From: JAJDTT01 sp022827025
GTDB taxonomy: Bacteria; Acidobacteriota; UBA6911; RPQK01; JAJDTT01
DNA: 64,000 nt
Assembly (NCBI GenBank): GCA_965203535.1
Contig: OZ241897.1
Span: 2,480,001 to 2,544,000 of the forward strand
Direction: 5' to 3'
Of the stretch, positions 21,378 to 31,036 are shown piece by piece (positions within the stretch are counted from its first letter, which is position 1; every line of letters begins with the position of its first letter). The notes below the pieces were generated by a model. The model saw only the letters and a program-made list of their open reading frames with translations. It had not been told where the DNA came from and did not search any database. The position numbers and the translations under genes are program-made.

Positions 21378-21944
21378 TCAGAGCTTTTCTACTTGTATGA
21401 ACTCCAATTCTACGGGCGTCGGCCTTCCGAAGATGGTCACCATGACCTTCAGGGTGCTCCGCTCCACGTTCACGTCCTCGACTTCTCCGGTGAAGTTGGA
21501 GAACGGGCCGTCGATGATCTTGACCATGTCGTTCTTGTCGAACATGAACTTGGGCTTGGGCTTCTCGGCGGCCGTCGACACCCTCTGCACCACCTGGTTG
21601 ACCTCTTCCTCGGTCAGGGGCGTGGGCTTGTTCCCCTGGCTGACGAAGCCGCTCACCTTGGGCGTGTTGCGAACCAGGTGCCAGGTCTCGTCCGTCAGTT
21701 CCATCTCCACCAGGATGTATCCGGGGAAAAAGAGCTTGGAGGTGACGACCTTCTTGCCGCCGCGCATCTCCACCACATCCTCGGTGGGTATCAGGATCTG
21801 ACCGATCATTCCCTGCAGACCGTAGGCCTGCACCCGGTTCATGAGCCCTTCCGCCACCTTCCGCTCGAAGCCGGAATAGGTGTGGATGATGTACCACTTC
21901 TTCTGGAGTGCGGATTCGCCCGACCCACCCATGGAATCCTCCAA
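21378..21944 (-). CDS. nusG: Transcription elongation/antitermination factor NusG
   Basis: NusG, 188 residues. The NGN domain (WYIIHTYSGFERKVAEGL, PGYILVEMELTDETWHLVR, NTPKVSGFVSQGNKPTPL) binds the RNA polymerase clamp, and the C-terminal KOW domain (NDMVKIIDGPFSNFTGEVED) contacts Rho or S10. A short Gly/Ser extension precedes the NGN domain. It sits between secE and rplK as in most bacteria. Confidence 0.97.
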   Translation of the reverse strand: MEDSMGGSGESALQKKWYIIHTYSGFERKVAEGLMNRVQAYGLQGMIGQILIPTEDVVEMRGGKKVVTSKLFFPGYILVEMELTDETWHLVRNTPKVSGFVSQGNKPTPLTEEEVNQVVQRVSTAAEKPKPKFMFDKNDMVKIIDGPFSNFTGEVEDVNVERSTLKVMVTIFGRPTPVELEFIQVEKL

Positions 21945-22029
21945 CGGCGAACCCTCCTTCCTTCTTGTGGCGGAGCCGGCCGTCCCGCTCCGCAGCGCCC
22001 CGGACCCGGCTCCGGGGAAAATGCCTTCG

Positions 22030-22245
22030 TTACCGGAAAAACTCGAACACCCTGTCCACGAGGTTGCTCAGAATCACGTCCACGAAGAAGAGATAGAACC
22101 CGAAGAAGAATACGCTGATCAGCACCACCGCCGTGGTCCCGTAGACCTCGTTGCGGCCGGGCCAAGTGACCTTCCGCAACTCCCTCTTCACGTCAAAATA
22201 GAAGCTCTTCAGCCTCGCGGGAGCGCTCGCAAGTTTTTCCAACAT
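22030..22245 (-). CDS. secE: Preprotein translocase subunit SecE
   Basis: Small SecYEG subunit, 71 residues with a single membrane helix (GTTAVVLISVFFFGFYLFF). The conserved amphipathic helix (YFDVKRELRKVTWPGRNEV) lies just before it. This short single-helix form is the common one outside Gammaproteobacteria. It lies between tRNA-Trp and nusG, the classic position. Confidence 0.96.
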   Translation of the reverse strand: MLEKLASAPARLKSFYFDVKRELRKVTWPGRNEVYGTTAVVLISVFFFGFYLFFVDVILSNLVDRVFEFFR

Positions 22246-22282
22246 GACGGTTCCGGACCACAGCCGCGCAGGGCCCCAAAAT

Positions 22283-22360
22283 TGGCAGGCCAGGAGGGAC
22301 TCGAACCCCCAACATCCGGTTTTGGAGACCGGCGCTCTACCAACTTTGAGCTACTGGCCT
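22283..22360 (-). tRNA. tRNA-Trp (anticodon CCA)
   Basis: Full cloverleaf on the minus strand: acceptor AGGCCAG/CTGGCCT, D arm AGCTCAAAGTTGGTAGAGC, anticodon loop with CCA, T arm GGGGGTTCGAGTCCCTC. The 3' CCA is encoded after discriminator G (22283-22285). The position between rpmG and secE is conserved in many bacteria. Confidence 0.95.
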
Positions 22361-22372
22361 GTTGAAAATCAT

Positions 22373-22522
22373 CTATCGTGCCTCGCGGTGAGCCACGTGG
22401 CGACGACACAAACTGCAATACTTTCTCAGCTCGAGCCGACCGCGCTGGGTCTTCTTGTTCTTGGTCGTAGTATAGTTTTTCCGTTTGCACTCGATGCATC
22501 GGAGCGTGATGATGTCGCGCAT
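22373..22522 (-). CDS. rpmG: 50S ribosomal protein L33, zinc-binding form
   Basis: L33, 49 residues. Two CxxC pairs (CIEC and CSLC) make the zinc-binding C+ form. The motif KNYTTTKNKKTQRGRLELRK is typical. The start ATG at 22522 lies 4 nt after the tuf stop, so the two are co-translated; tRNA-Trp follows 12 nt downstream. Confidence 0.96.
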   Translation of the reverse strand: MRDIITLRCIECKRKNYTTTKNKKTQRGRLELRKYCSLCRRHVAHREAR

Positions 22523-22526
22523 CACC

Positions 22527-23714
<1,188 letters not shown>

Positions 23715-23752
23715 GATGGAACTCCTGAATTACCTTTGACTGTCAGTTGGAA

Positions 23753-23824
<72 letters not shown>

Positions 23825-23864
23825 ACATACCCGTCTCGCCGGCTGTTGTCCACGAGGCCACTGT

Positions 23865-23940
23865 TGGAGCGGGAGACGGGACTCGAACCCGCGACCGATA
23901 GCTTGGAAGGCTATTACTCTACCAACTGAGTTACTCCCGC
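23865..23940 (-). tRNA. tRNA-Gly (anticodon TCC)
   Basis: Cloverleaf on the minus strand: acceptor GCGGGAG/CTCCCGC, D arm ACTCAGTTGGTAGAGT, anticodon loop CTTCCAA, T arm GCGGGTTCGAGTCCCGT. CCA is encoded (23865-23867). Part of the Thr-Tyr-Gly-Thr-tuf cluster. Confidence 0.95.
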
Positions 23941-24004
23941 TCTCGACCGTATGCGAAAAACTCGAGTCCGTTGTCTCTAGATCCCTAGCGGGCGGCACCT
24001 GGTC

Positions 24005-24089
24005 TGGAGGGGGCAGGATTCGAACCTGCGTAGCCCCGAAGGGCGACGGGTTTACAGCCCGTTGCCTTTGTCCACTCGACCACCCCTCC
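24005..24089 (-). tRNA. tRNA-Tyr (anticodon GTA)
   Basis: Class II tRNA of 85 nt with a long variable arm (CGTCGCCCTTCGGGGCTACG region). Acceptor GGAGGGG/CCCCTCC, anticodon loop CTGTAAA, T arm GCAGGTTCGAATCCTGC. No encoded CCA. Third in the tRNA cluster counted back from tuf. Confidence 0.95.
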
Positions 24090-24299
24090 TCATTCGCAAT
24101 CGGGGAACTCCTGATCCCCGTCCGCCCCGCCGTTTTGCTCCTGCCAGTGCACCCCACCTTCCTGGAAAGCAGCCTCATTGCCAGGGAGGGTACGGGAAGT
24201 GCCACATTATACGCACTTGGGAGGACGGATTCAAACTGAAAATGGGACGAACTCAGGCCGCCGGCGGCGACCCCCGGGCCGGGTGGGGCGGAGAGGGAG

Positions 24300-24371
24300 A
24301 GCTGGCGAAGGGAATCGAACCCCCAACCTACTGATTACAAATCAGTTGCTCTACCCTTGAGCTACGCCAGC
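24300..24371 (-). tRNA. tRNA-Thr (anticodon TGT)
   Basis: Cloverleaf on the minus strand: acceptor GCTGGCG/CGCCAGC, D arm AGCTCAAGGGTAGAGC, anticodon stem ACTGA/TCAGT with loop TTTGTAA, T arm GGGGGTTCGATTCCC. It is the first gene of the tRNA-tuf-rpo block, so the block promoter should lie within about 24375-24460. Confidence 0.95.
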
Positions 24372-24472
24372 TCGGAAGTCTGCCCGCTGGAAGGTCGGGT
24401 CAAGGGGGAACACTATCACAATTCGGCGTAACGGCAATCTGAGGTTGGTGACGGACATTTCGAAGTCAAGAA

Positions 24473-24963
24473 CTCCCCCACCGGCCCCGGTGCGGCGAAA
24501 TCCTGCGAGAAAAGGAGTGGGGGTTTTCCTACCCCCACTCCCACGGGGGGACTGGAAAGTCCCCCCTCCTATCCGCCCAACTCCGGCCCCACCGGCGCCT
24601 GAAAGACGCCGGTCCCAGGTCGGCGCGTGAAACACGCCGCTCCCGCCGGGCCTCCGGCATGATCCCACGAGAAACTGGGCGGGGATTGTCCATTAGCGGC
24701 GCCCACCGCGTCGGCGCTGTCGAACGACTCGTAGGGGCGACCCTTGTGGTCGCCCTCCCCCCGAACGGCGCCACCGTCCGCCGGCCATTGCTTGGGCACT
24801 ACCGAACCGGGGGGGTGTGGAGCGGCGACTCAGCCGGGGAACGATGCGACCCCGCAGGGCACCCACAAGGGGTGCCCCTACGGTCATCGGGGATTGGAAG
24901 ATTCAAGGAAGTCGGAGGGTGGTTAGGGGAGGTTTTTTTCTTTGGGGTTCAAGATGTAGAGGT
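24473..24963. repeat. Repeat-rich gap with 123-bp and 254-bp elements
   Basis: From left to right: 24473-24595, an inverted copy of the 123-bp block at 7809-7931; 24592-24643, a GGCGCCTGAAAGACGCC plus GGCGCGTGAAACACGCC hairpin doublet; 24644-24897, a 254-bp element repeated in the same orientation at 33341-33594; then short purine-rich DNA to the glycosyltransferase stop. No gene is seen. The start of the tRNA/tuf operon on the minus strand must be left of 24473. Confidence 0.85.
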
Positions 24964-26103
24964 TCAAAGTGTAGAGGGGGGACTGTCGTCCCCCCTACCC
25001 TCCCCTTCGGCGGCGGGGACGACGCCGCTCCTCGGCGGCGGGGACGACGCCGCTCCACGCCGCCGCTCCTGGAAGGCCAGGCGGTAGGCGGAGATGCGGA
25101 AGCGGAAGAGGTGGCGGTAGAACTCCAGGTCGCCGATCTTGCGGGTGGACCGGATCCGGCGGCGGGCGCGGAGCATCGGGCCGGCTCCGGCCAGTGCGTC
25201 CCGGTAGGCCCGGACCTGGACCCGCAGCAGGACCCACAGGGAGTTTCCGCTGCGGAAGTTGCCGGCGGCTCCGCGGCGGAGCAGAGCCGCTGACAGGTTC
25301 CAAACCAGGCGGTATGCGGAAAAGACGGGGTTCAGGAGGAGCAGGGGGAGGGGGAAGTTCTTGAGCGCCAGCCAGAGCCGGTTCCGCTCCACCCAGTAGA
25401 TCTTCCGGGGCGAGTAGGGACCCAGCGTCGAGGAGTGATGGTGGTGCACCACCGCTTCGGGCACGTAGAGGCAGCGCCAGCCCAGCCGCCGGGCCCGGAG
25501 GCCCAGGTCGGCGTCCTCGGCGTAGGCGAAGAAGCGCTCGTCAAAGCCGCCCGTCTGCTCCAGAACCTCCTTGCGGTACAGGGCGGCACAGCCGTCGGCG
25601 GCGAGGACCTCCTGAGTGACGTCGTACTGGCCCCGGTCGCGCTCGCCGGTCCCGCGGCCCCGGTTCTGGCCGTCCGGAAAAATGAGGTGTCCCGCCTTGT
25701 CGATGACATCGGACCCGTGGAAGAGGATCTTGGAGGCGCACATGCCGACATCGGGAGAGGCGCCGACCCCGGACACGAGTTGCTCGATCCATTCGGGTGA
25801 CGCCACGGCGTCGTTGTTCAGCAGGGCCACCAGTTCGCCCCGGGCCTGGAGGACTCCCAGGTTGACGGCGGCGGCGAAACCCCGGTTCCCGGTGAGGGGC
25901 AGAAGGCGCACCCCGCGGTTCGCAAAGGAAAAAACGACGTCCAGGCTGTGGTCCTGGGACCCGTTGTCGACCACGAGGATCTCCAGCCGGGGCCAAGTCT
26001 GGGCCAGGAGAGATTTCAGGCAGGCGCGGAGCAGTTCGGCGCGGCCGAAATTCACGACGACGACGGAAACAAGTCTCCTGCTGCGGTCCGGTGAATCGGC
26101 CAA
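24964..26103 (-). CDS. Family 2 glycosyltransferase (rhamnosyltransferase-like)
   Basis: GT-A fold glycosyltransferase of 379 residues, predicted to add a sugar to a growing lipid-linked glycan in the cytoplasm. Nucleotide-binding strand VSVVVVNFGRAELLRACLKS, LVVDNGSQDHS, and the metal motif in LVALLNNDAVASPEWI near residue 95; the acceptor region GGFDERFFAYAEDADLGLRA is the ED(x)D motif of rhamnosyltransferase-like GT2 enzymes. The likely start is TTG at 26103. The last 30 or so residues (RRRGAASSPPP onward) are translated from hairpin repeats and are unlikely to be part of the fold. A truncated copy of its first codons lies at 26521-26727. Confidence 0.85.
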   Translation of the reverse strand: MADSPDRSRRLVSVVVVNFGRAELLRACLKSLLAQTWPRLEILVVDNGSQDHSLDVVFSFANRGVRLLPLTGNRGFAAAVNLGVLQARGELVALLNNDAVASPEWIEQLVSGVGASPDVGMCASKILFHGSDVIDKAGHLIFPDGQNRGRGTGERDRGQYDVTQEVLAADGCAALYRKEVLEQTGGFDERFFAYAEDADLGLRARRLGWRCLYVPEAVVHHHHSSTLGPYSPRKIYWVERNRLWLALKNFPLPLLLLNPVFSAYRLVWNLSAALLRRGAAGNFRSGNSLWVLLRVQVRAYRDALAGAGPMLRARRRIRSTRKIGDLEFYRHLFRFRISAYRLAFQERRRGAASSPPPRSGVVPAAEGEGRGDDSPPSTL

Positions 26104-26131
26104 CGGTCATCGACCCGGAATGCTGGCAGGC

Positions 26132-26509
26132 TCAGACAACCTCGCGTCCTTTTCCCACGACGTACTCCCGGAGCATGTCCACGTTGCCTTCGACCCGCGC
26201 GATGCGTTCGGTAAGCTTGACTTCGACCCGAGCGATGCGTTCGGTCAGCCTGGCTTCGACCCGCGCGATGCGTTCATTAAGCCTGACTTCGACCTGCGCG
26301 ATACGTTCCGTCAGCGAGACTTCGACTCGGGCAATGCGTTCACGATTCTTGCTGATTTCACGGGTGGCGTCGTTAAGGTCCGAGCGGATACCCGCCAGTT
26401 GTTCGTTGAGATCCCGATGGCTGGCCCGGAATTGCGTGAGGATGAGGCCGGTGGCGGTCAGGAACAGGCCACCGAGTGAAACGATAATGACCGTGACTTC
26501 GAACGTCAT
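26132..26509 (-). CDS. Small membrane coiled-coil protein with 11-residue repeats
   Basis: Protein of 125 residues: short N terminus, one membrane segment (EVTVIIVSLGGLFLTATGLI), then a long coiled coil. The coil contains four 11-residue units of the type VEVRLNERIAR, encoded by about 33-bp tandem repeats, and ends VEGNVDMLREYVVGKGREVV. ATG at 26509 has GGAGTG 5 nt upstream. It lies 28 nt before the glycosyltransferase start and is probably co-transcribed with it. One of at least nine related genes here; I recognise no named family. It might organise or measure membrane glycan machinery, but that is a guess. Confidence 0.7.
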   Translation of the reverse strand: MTFEVTVIIVSLGGLFLTATGLILTQFRASHRDLNEQLAGIRSDLNDATREISKNRERIARVEVSLTERIAQVEVRLNERIARVEARLTERIARVEVKLTERIARVEGNVDMLREYVVGKGREVV

Positions 26510-26520
26510 TGGAACACTCC

Positions 26521-26727
26521 TTACAAGTCTACTCCCCCGGAGCCGGATTGGACAATTCCGGTTCGCGCTCTGTGGAGCAATCCGCGTGCCAGGGAGAACC
26601 GGTGGTGGTTCGAAGACCAGGTCCGGTTCAGGAGTGATTTCAGGCAAGCGCGGAGCAGTTCGGCGCGGCCGTAATTCACCACGAAGAAGGATACAAGTTT
26701 CCTACTGCGTTCCGGAGAATCGGCCAA
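26521..26727 (-). pseudogene. Truncated copy of the adjacent glycosyltransferase start
   Basis: The first 36 codons (ADSPERSRKLVSFFVVNYGR, then AELLRACLKSLL) match the start of the glycosyltransferase at 26103 at nearly every position; after RTW the frame runs into unrelated sequence and stops. The 28-nt distance to the preceding coiled-coil gene is the same as in the intact pair. This is the scar of a tandem duplication of the coiled-coil/glycosyltransferase junction. Confidence 0.8.
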
Positions 26728-26755
26728 TGGTCATGGACCCGGAATGCCAGGGGGC

Positions 26756-27034
26756 TCAGACAGGCTCGCGTCCTTTTCCCATGATGTACTCCCGGAGCAT
26801 CTCCACGTTCCCTTCGATCCGGGCGATGCGTTCGGTCAGCGAGACTTCGACCTGGGTGATACGGTCGCGATTTCTGCCGATTTCACGAATGGCGTCACGA
26901 AGATCCGAGCGGATGTCCGCCAGCTGTCCGTTGAGATCCCGATGGCTGGCCCGGAATTGGGAGAGGATGAGGCCGGTGGTGGTCAGGAAAAGGCCACCGA
27001 GTGAAACGATAATGACCGCGACTTCGAACGTCAT
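26756..27034 (-). CDS. Small membrane coiled-coil protein, shorter duplicate
   Basis: A 92-residue paralog of the protein at 26132-26509 with the same membrane segment (EVAVIIVSLGGLFLTTTGLI) and the same ending (RIEGNVEMLREYIMGKGREP). It has only one VEVSLTERIAR unit where the sister has four, so the two differ by loss or gain of 33-bp units. ATG at 27034 is preceded by GGAGTGTTTCA. The shared upstream flank (GAGCCGGATTGGACAATTCC) shows both came from one duplication. Confidence 0.68.
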   Translation of the reverse strand: MTFEVAVIIVSLGGLFLTTTGLILSQFRASHRDLNGQLADIRSDLRDAIREIGRNRDRITQVEVSLTERIARIEGNVEMLREYIMGKGREPV

Positions 27035-27176
27035 TGAAACACTCCTTGCAAGTCTATTCCCCCCGAGCCGGATTGGACAATTCCAGTCCGACCTTTTGAA
27101 GAGCAATCTGCGTGCCAGGGGGAGCGGCGGTTGGGAAACCGCCGCTCCCCGCTGTCACGAAGGGTGGTTAGAAGGA

Positions 27177-28151
27177 TTATTCGGCGGTGGCGAAGACCGT
27201 CACCGTGGCGCCCCGTCCCAGGGCCGCCTCCATGGCGGCCAAGGGCTGGGCCAGGAGCAACAGCCCGAAATAGACCGCCTCCCTCGCCGAGAGCCCCAAG
27301 GACCGCGCCTGTTTCGTCTCCCGCAACAGGCGGACCTTCCCGGACATGGGATCGAGGAACGGAAAGAGGCTGGAGACCAGGGCGGCGGCGTTGTCGCGCA
27401 GGGAGAAGTAGCGCACGCGTCGAACCCGGAAGCCGGCGCGCCTCAGCAGTTCGATCAGGGCCCGCGCCGTGAAGTTGTGAATATGGCGGGGACAGTCCAG
27501 GCCGTACCACCGGGCGCCCAGGAGCGCCGCCTGGACGCTGTGGCTGTTGGGAACCTGGATCACCAGGCCGCCGTCTTCGGTCAGGAGCCGGCGGATCCGC
27601 CGCAGGTAGTCCAGGGGCCGGGGGAGGTGCTCCAGGACGTGAAAGAGGGTCAGCACGTGGAAGGTGGCGCCGCTTCGGATCAGTTCCCGTTCGTCTCCCA
27701 CCACCACCCGGCCCGGCAGGATCTTCTCGGCCGCCCTCCCCGCGTCGGGGGAGGCCTCCAGTCCCTTCACCCGGAACCCGGCCTCCTGGGCCAGCTTCAG
27801 GAAGGTGCCGCTGCCGCAGCCGATGTCCAGGAGGCGGCGGCCGTTTCCCGGCGCGGCCGCCGAAAGGACGAAGCGCAACTGGTCGCGCCGGAGGACCCAC
27901 TCGCGGTAAAGGCCCTCCACGCCCCGGGGGTCCTCCTCCGGGTCCCACCAGTAGCCGGGCGGGTAGAAGCCGGGGATCCGGTCCGCAACCTCGGACGCCC
28001 GCTGGAAGCGGAGTCCGCAGTCCGGACAGCGGTAGAGGGGAAACGCCTCGCGGGTGACCTGGAAGAACCGGTCCTCCAGGCGGCCCCAGAATCGGCAACG
28101 GGGATACCCGCAGACGGGACAGGGCACAGAGGCGTCCGGATCCACGCTCAT
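27177..28151 (-). CDS. SAM-dependent methyltransferase with N-terminal zinc knuckles
   Basis: Methyltransferase of 324 residues, class I Rossmann fold. Two CxxC pairs at the start (CPVCGYPRCRF and YRCPDCGLRF) are typical of sugar or glycan methyltransferases of this type. SAM motif I is LLDIGCGSGTFLKLA near residue 105; FHVLEHLPRPLDYLRRI is motif III/post. A C-terminal hydrophobic segment (AVYFGLLLLAQPLAAM) may bind membrane. It starts inside the stop of the upstream GT2 gene (ATGA overlap), so it probably modifies the same glycan or lipid carrier. Confidence 0.82.
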   Translation of the reverse strand: MSVDPDASVPCPVCGYPRCRFWGRLEDRFFQVTREAFPLYRCPDCGLRFQRASEVADRIPGFYPPGYWWDPEEDPRGVEGLYREWVLRRDQLRFVLSAAAPGNGRRLLDIGCGSGTFLKLAQEAGFRVKGLEASPDAGRAAEKILPGRVVVGDERELIRSGATFHVLTLFHVLEHLPRPLDYLRRIRRLLTEDGGLVIQVPNSHSVQAALLGARWYGLDCPRHIHNFTARALIELLRRAGFRVRRVRYFSLRDNAAALVSSLFPFLDPMSGKVRLLRETKQARSLGLSAREAVYFGLLLLAQPLAAMEAALGRGATVTVFATAE

Positions 28152-28822
28152 CTCCCGAGCCGTTTCTTGAAAAGGAAGACCAGGTTGCTCCAACCGTCCC
28201 TCCAGGGCCGGAGCTTTTTCTCTCCGGCGCGGTTCGAGTAGTTGATGGGAATCTCCTTGAACCCGATCCGGGCGTGGCGCATGGCTTCGATCTTGATCTC
28301 CTCGGAGAAGGCCATCCCGTCGCTGACCAGGTTCATGTTCTCCAACGCCTCCCGGTAGAAGATCCACATCCCCGACTGGGAATCCCGGACCCGGCGCAGA
28401 AAGAGGACCGAGAGCGCCCAGCTCAGGCACTTGTTCCCGATGAAGCTCTTCCAGGACATGGCCTTGGGGTTCTGCACCGGGAACCGGGAAGCCGAGACGA
28501 AACCGACGTCGGAGCCGATGAGCGCCTCGATGAGATAGGAGAGGGAGTCGGCCGGGTAGGAGTGGTCGCCGTCCAGGGTCACGATGATGTCCCCCTGGGC
28601 GTGGAGCAGGCCCGTCTTGTAGGCGCGGCCATACCCGCGCACGTCCTCCCGAATCACGCGGGCGCCCATTCCGGCGGCGATCTGCGCCGTGTCGTCGGTG
28701 GAGCCGTTGTCCACCACGATGACCTCGTCCACGAACCGGGGGAGCCGCTCCAGGACCATGCGGATCCCCTCCTCCTCATTGAGGCAGGGGATGACGACGG
28801 TGATCTTTTGATCTCGATACAT
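28148..28822 (-). CDS. Dolichyl-phosphate-sugar-synthase-like GT2 enzyme
   Basis: Glycosyltransferase of 224 residues resembling polyprenyl-phosphate mannose/glucose synthases without the membrane anchor. Motifs: ITVVIPCLNEEEGI, VIVVDNGSTDDTAQIA, the metal site LDGDHSYPAD and SQSGMWIFYREALE. Such enzymes load a sugar onto polyprenyl phosphate for use outside by integral membrane transferases, which fits the adjacent TMTC-like gene. It begins within the last 47 nt of that gene. Confidence 0.85.
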   Translation of the reverse strand: MYRDQKITVVIPCLNEEEGIRMVLERLPRFVDEVIVVDNGSTDDTAQIAAGMGARVIREDVRGYGRAYKTGLLHAQGDIIVTLDGDHSYPADSLSYLIEALIGSDVGFVSASRFPVQNPKAMSWKSFIGNKCLSWALSVLFLRRVRDSQSGMWIFYREALENMNLVSDGMAFSEEIKIEAMRHARIGFKEIPINYSNRAGEKKLRPWRDGWSNLVFLFKKRLGR

Positions 28823-31034
28823 GGTCTTGAATGAGGTTCCGCAGAATCCTGATCTTGCGGACCAGTTCGGCGGAGGGCGACAGCTCCAGGGCGCGCTTCA
28901 GGTGCTTCTCCGCTTCCGCCGGCTCTCCCCGGCGCCGGAGGAGCACTGCCAGATTGAAATGGGTTTCGGCCGCGGCCCGGAGGCGAATCGACTGCCGGTA
29001 AAGGCCGACGGCCCGGTCGCCGTCGCCCGTCCGGTCGTAACAGTGCGCCAGCAGGTTCAGGCTCTCCGGCTCGGCCTGCAGCCGGACGGCCCGCTCCAGG
29101 TGCGGAATGGCCTCCTCGAATTTCCCCAGGTGAACGTAGCAGAGGCCCAGGTTGTGCTGTCCCCGCCGGCTGCCGGGATAAGCCTCCACGAATTTCTTAA
29201 AATAGACGACCGCGTGCTCGTAGAGCTCGTTGGCCTGCTCATCCAATTCTCTCTTCCGTTCAAACCGGCCCTTGTTGAAGGCGTCGACAGCCTGCGTGTG
29301 GGCCAGGCGAGCCTGGTCCAGGAAGAGTCCTCCGACGGAAGACCAGACCATTCGGGCGTTGGGCTCCCGGTTCCGGAACTTGAGAGCCTTCTGAAAATAG
29401 CTCAGGGCGGTCTGGCGCAACGGCAGAACCTGCTCCAGGTCTTTGGTCGCAAGGACGACGTCGGCCTCCCTCTCATAACAGTTCCCCATGTTGGCCAGAC
29501 TCATGAAATTCGGGTCGTCCCGCCTCAGGGCTTCTTCCATTGCCTCCCGGCACTTGTCCAACAGGTTCGACGCCAGATCGTATTTCTTGCGGGCTCGCGC
29601 CCGTTCGGCCAGTTGGGCGTAAAGGACTCCCAGATTGCTCCACTCCAGTGCCCGGCCGGGATTGAGCTCCAGGGCTCTCAGAGTGTGTTTCAGGGCCAGG
29701 TCCGGCTGCTTCCTCATGTAGGCGACCCCCAAATTGGTGTGGGCCCGGTAGGACCCGGGGGCCTCGGCCAGGGTCGCCCGCCACAGGGTCTCCACGTCGG
29801 CCCAGTCCCGATTGCGCCCCACGGTGCGCAGCGAGAACCCCGCCAGGACCAGGGCCAGCACCCCCACGGCCAGTTCCCGGTAACCCCGCTCCCGGGAGAC
29901 GTAATCCACCGCCGCGCCACCCAGCAGGGATGCCCCGATCAGCGGCACATAGAGAAAATGGTCGGCCGCCAACTCATGAAAGGGCAGGATCTGGAGCACG
30001 GGAACCAACGCCGCCAGGAACCAGCCCATCCCCAGGGAGACCAGGGGACGGGACGGGTAGACCCAGACGGCCGTAACGGCGAAGGCCGCCAGCAGAAGCA
30101 CCGCCAGCAGGGTCGGCGCGTCGGCGAACCCGGGGGAGAGGGGAAAGACGTCTCCCGTGTAGTCCGCGATCAAGGGATGCGGAAACACCGCCAGCGCCAG
30201 GTAGTGCGAGAACAGCTTGAAGCAGGTTCCGGCGTGGGCCGCGAGGCTTCCTCCCCAGAGCCCCTCCATGCGGCTGGCCGGACTCAGAAACAAGGCATAG
30301 TAGAGCGAGGCGGCAGCCAGGACGAAGCCCAGAGCGTAGGCCAGCCGGGAGCGCACCAGAGCGCGGACGATCCGAACCGCCACCGGCTCCCGGCCCGGTC
30401 CGCCGGAGCGGTCCGTCCGGCACAGGTCCAGCAGCAGGAGCAGCGCCGGAAGCACGATGACCAGCTCCTTGGCCAGGACCCCCACCACCAGGCAGGCGAG
30501 GCAGAGAACAAGATACCCGCGCCGTCCCGTGTCCCGGTAGGAGAGGAACGACAGGCACCCCGCGAGGATGAAGAAGGCGGCCAACAGGTCTTTCCGTCCC
30601 GACACGTAGGCCACGGCGGCGGTCTGGACCGGGTGGGCGGCAAAGATGAGGGCTCCCGCCACCGCCAGAGTCCGGCGGCCGGTGACGGCCCGGAAGAGCC
30701 AGTAGACCAGGATCGAATTCAGGGCGTGCAGGAGCAGGTTGAAGAGGTGGTATCCCGCGGGGTCCAGACCGCCCGCCCAGTAGTTCAGCGCGTAGGTGAG
30801 CGTGCGGACCGGCCGGTAGACCCGGTGGCTCAGGATGTCTCCCCATCGCAGCTCCGTTACCGTCCGGTTCTGCTGGATCAGGGTGAGGTCGTCGTGGACG
30901 AACTCGTGTCCCAGCGTGTTCCAGTAGAGGCCCAGCGCGACGGCCAGGAGGAGGCAGGGGTAGATCAGGTCCGGCCGCCAGAGCCGGGCGCCGAGTCCCG
31001 GGGACGATCTCCTGTCTTTCCTTCTCGCCGCCAT
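28776..31034 (-). CDS. TMTC-like membrane glycosyltransferase with TPR domain
   Basis: Protein of 752 residues. The N-terminal half is polytopic with an acidic first loop (GHEFVHDDLTLIQQN) and SGRKDLLAAFFILAG, typical of the GT-C/PMT-like TMTC group. The C-terminal half, from about residue 420, is a series of TPR units (AHTNLGVAYMRKQPDLALKH, GQHNLGLCYVHLGKFEEAI, THFNLAVLLRRRGEPAEAE). In animals TMTC proteins O-mannosylate cadherins using a dolichyl-phosphate sugar; bacterial relatives are mostly uncharacterised. The GT2 enzyme encoded next could supply the polyprenyl-phosphate sugar. ATG at 31034 lies 3 nt after the upstream GT4 stop. Confidence 0.8.
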   Translation of the reverse strand: MAARRKDRRSSPGLGARLWRPDLIYPCLLLAVALGLYWNTLGHEFVHDDLTLIQQNRTVTELRWGDILSHRVYRPVRTLTYALNYWAGGLDPAGYHLFNLLLHALNSILVYWLFRAVTGRRTLAVAGALIFAAHPVQTAAVAYVSGRKDLLAAFFILAGCLSFLSYRDTGRRGYLVLCLACLVVGVLAKELVIVLPALLLLLDLCRTDRSGGPGREPVAVRIVRALVRSRLAYALGFVLAAASLYYALFLSPASRMEGLWGGSLAAHAGTCFKLFSHYLALAVFPHPLIADYTGDVFPLSPGFADAPTLLAVLLLAAFAVTAVWVYPSRPLVSLGMGWFLAALVPVLQILPFHELAADHFLYVPLIGASLLGGAAVDYVSRERGYRELAVGVLALVLAGFSLRTVGRNRDWADVETLWRATLAEAPGSYRAHTNLGVAYMRKQPDLALKHTLRALELNPGRALEWSNLGVLYAQLAERARARKKYDLASNLLDKCREAMEEALRRDDPNFMSLANMGNCYEREADVVLATKDLEQVLPLRQTALSYFQKALKFRNREPNARMVWSSVGGLFLDQARLAHTQAVDAFNKGRFERKRELDEQANELYEHAVVYFKKFVEAYPGSRRGQHNLGLCYVHLGKFEEAIPHLERAVRLQAEPESLNLLAHCYDRTGDGDRAVGLYRQSIRLRAAAETHFNLAVLLRRRGEPAEAEKHLKRALELSPSAELVRKIRILRNLIQDHVSRSKDHRRHPLPQ

Positions 31035-31036
31035 GA

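Noticed and set aside
24375..24460. Promoter of the tRNA-tuf-rpo block
   Set aside because: TTGCCG and TAGTGT lie 16 bp apart on the minus strand, but the match is too weak to list as a feature.
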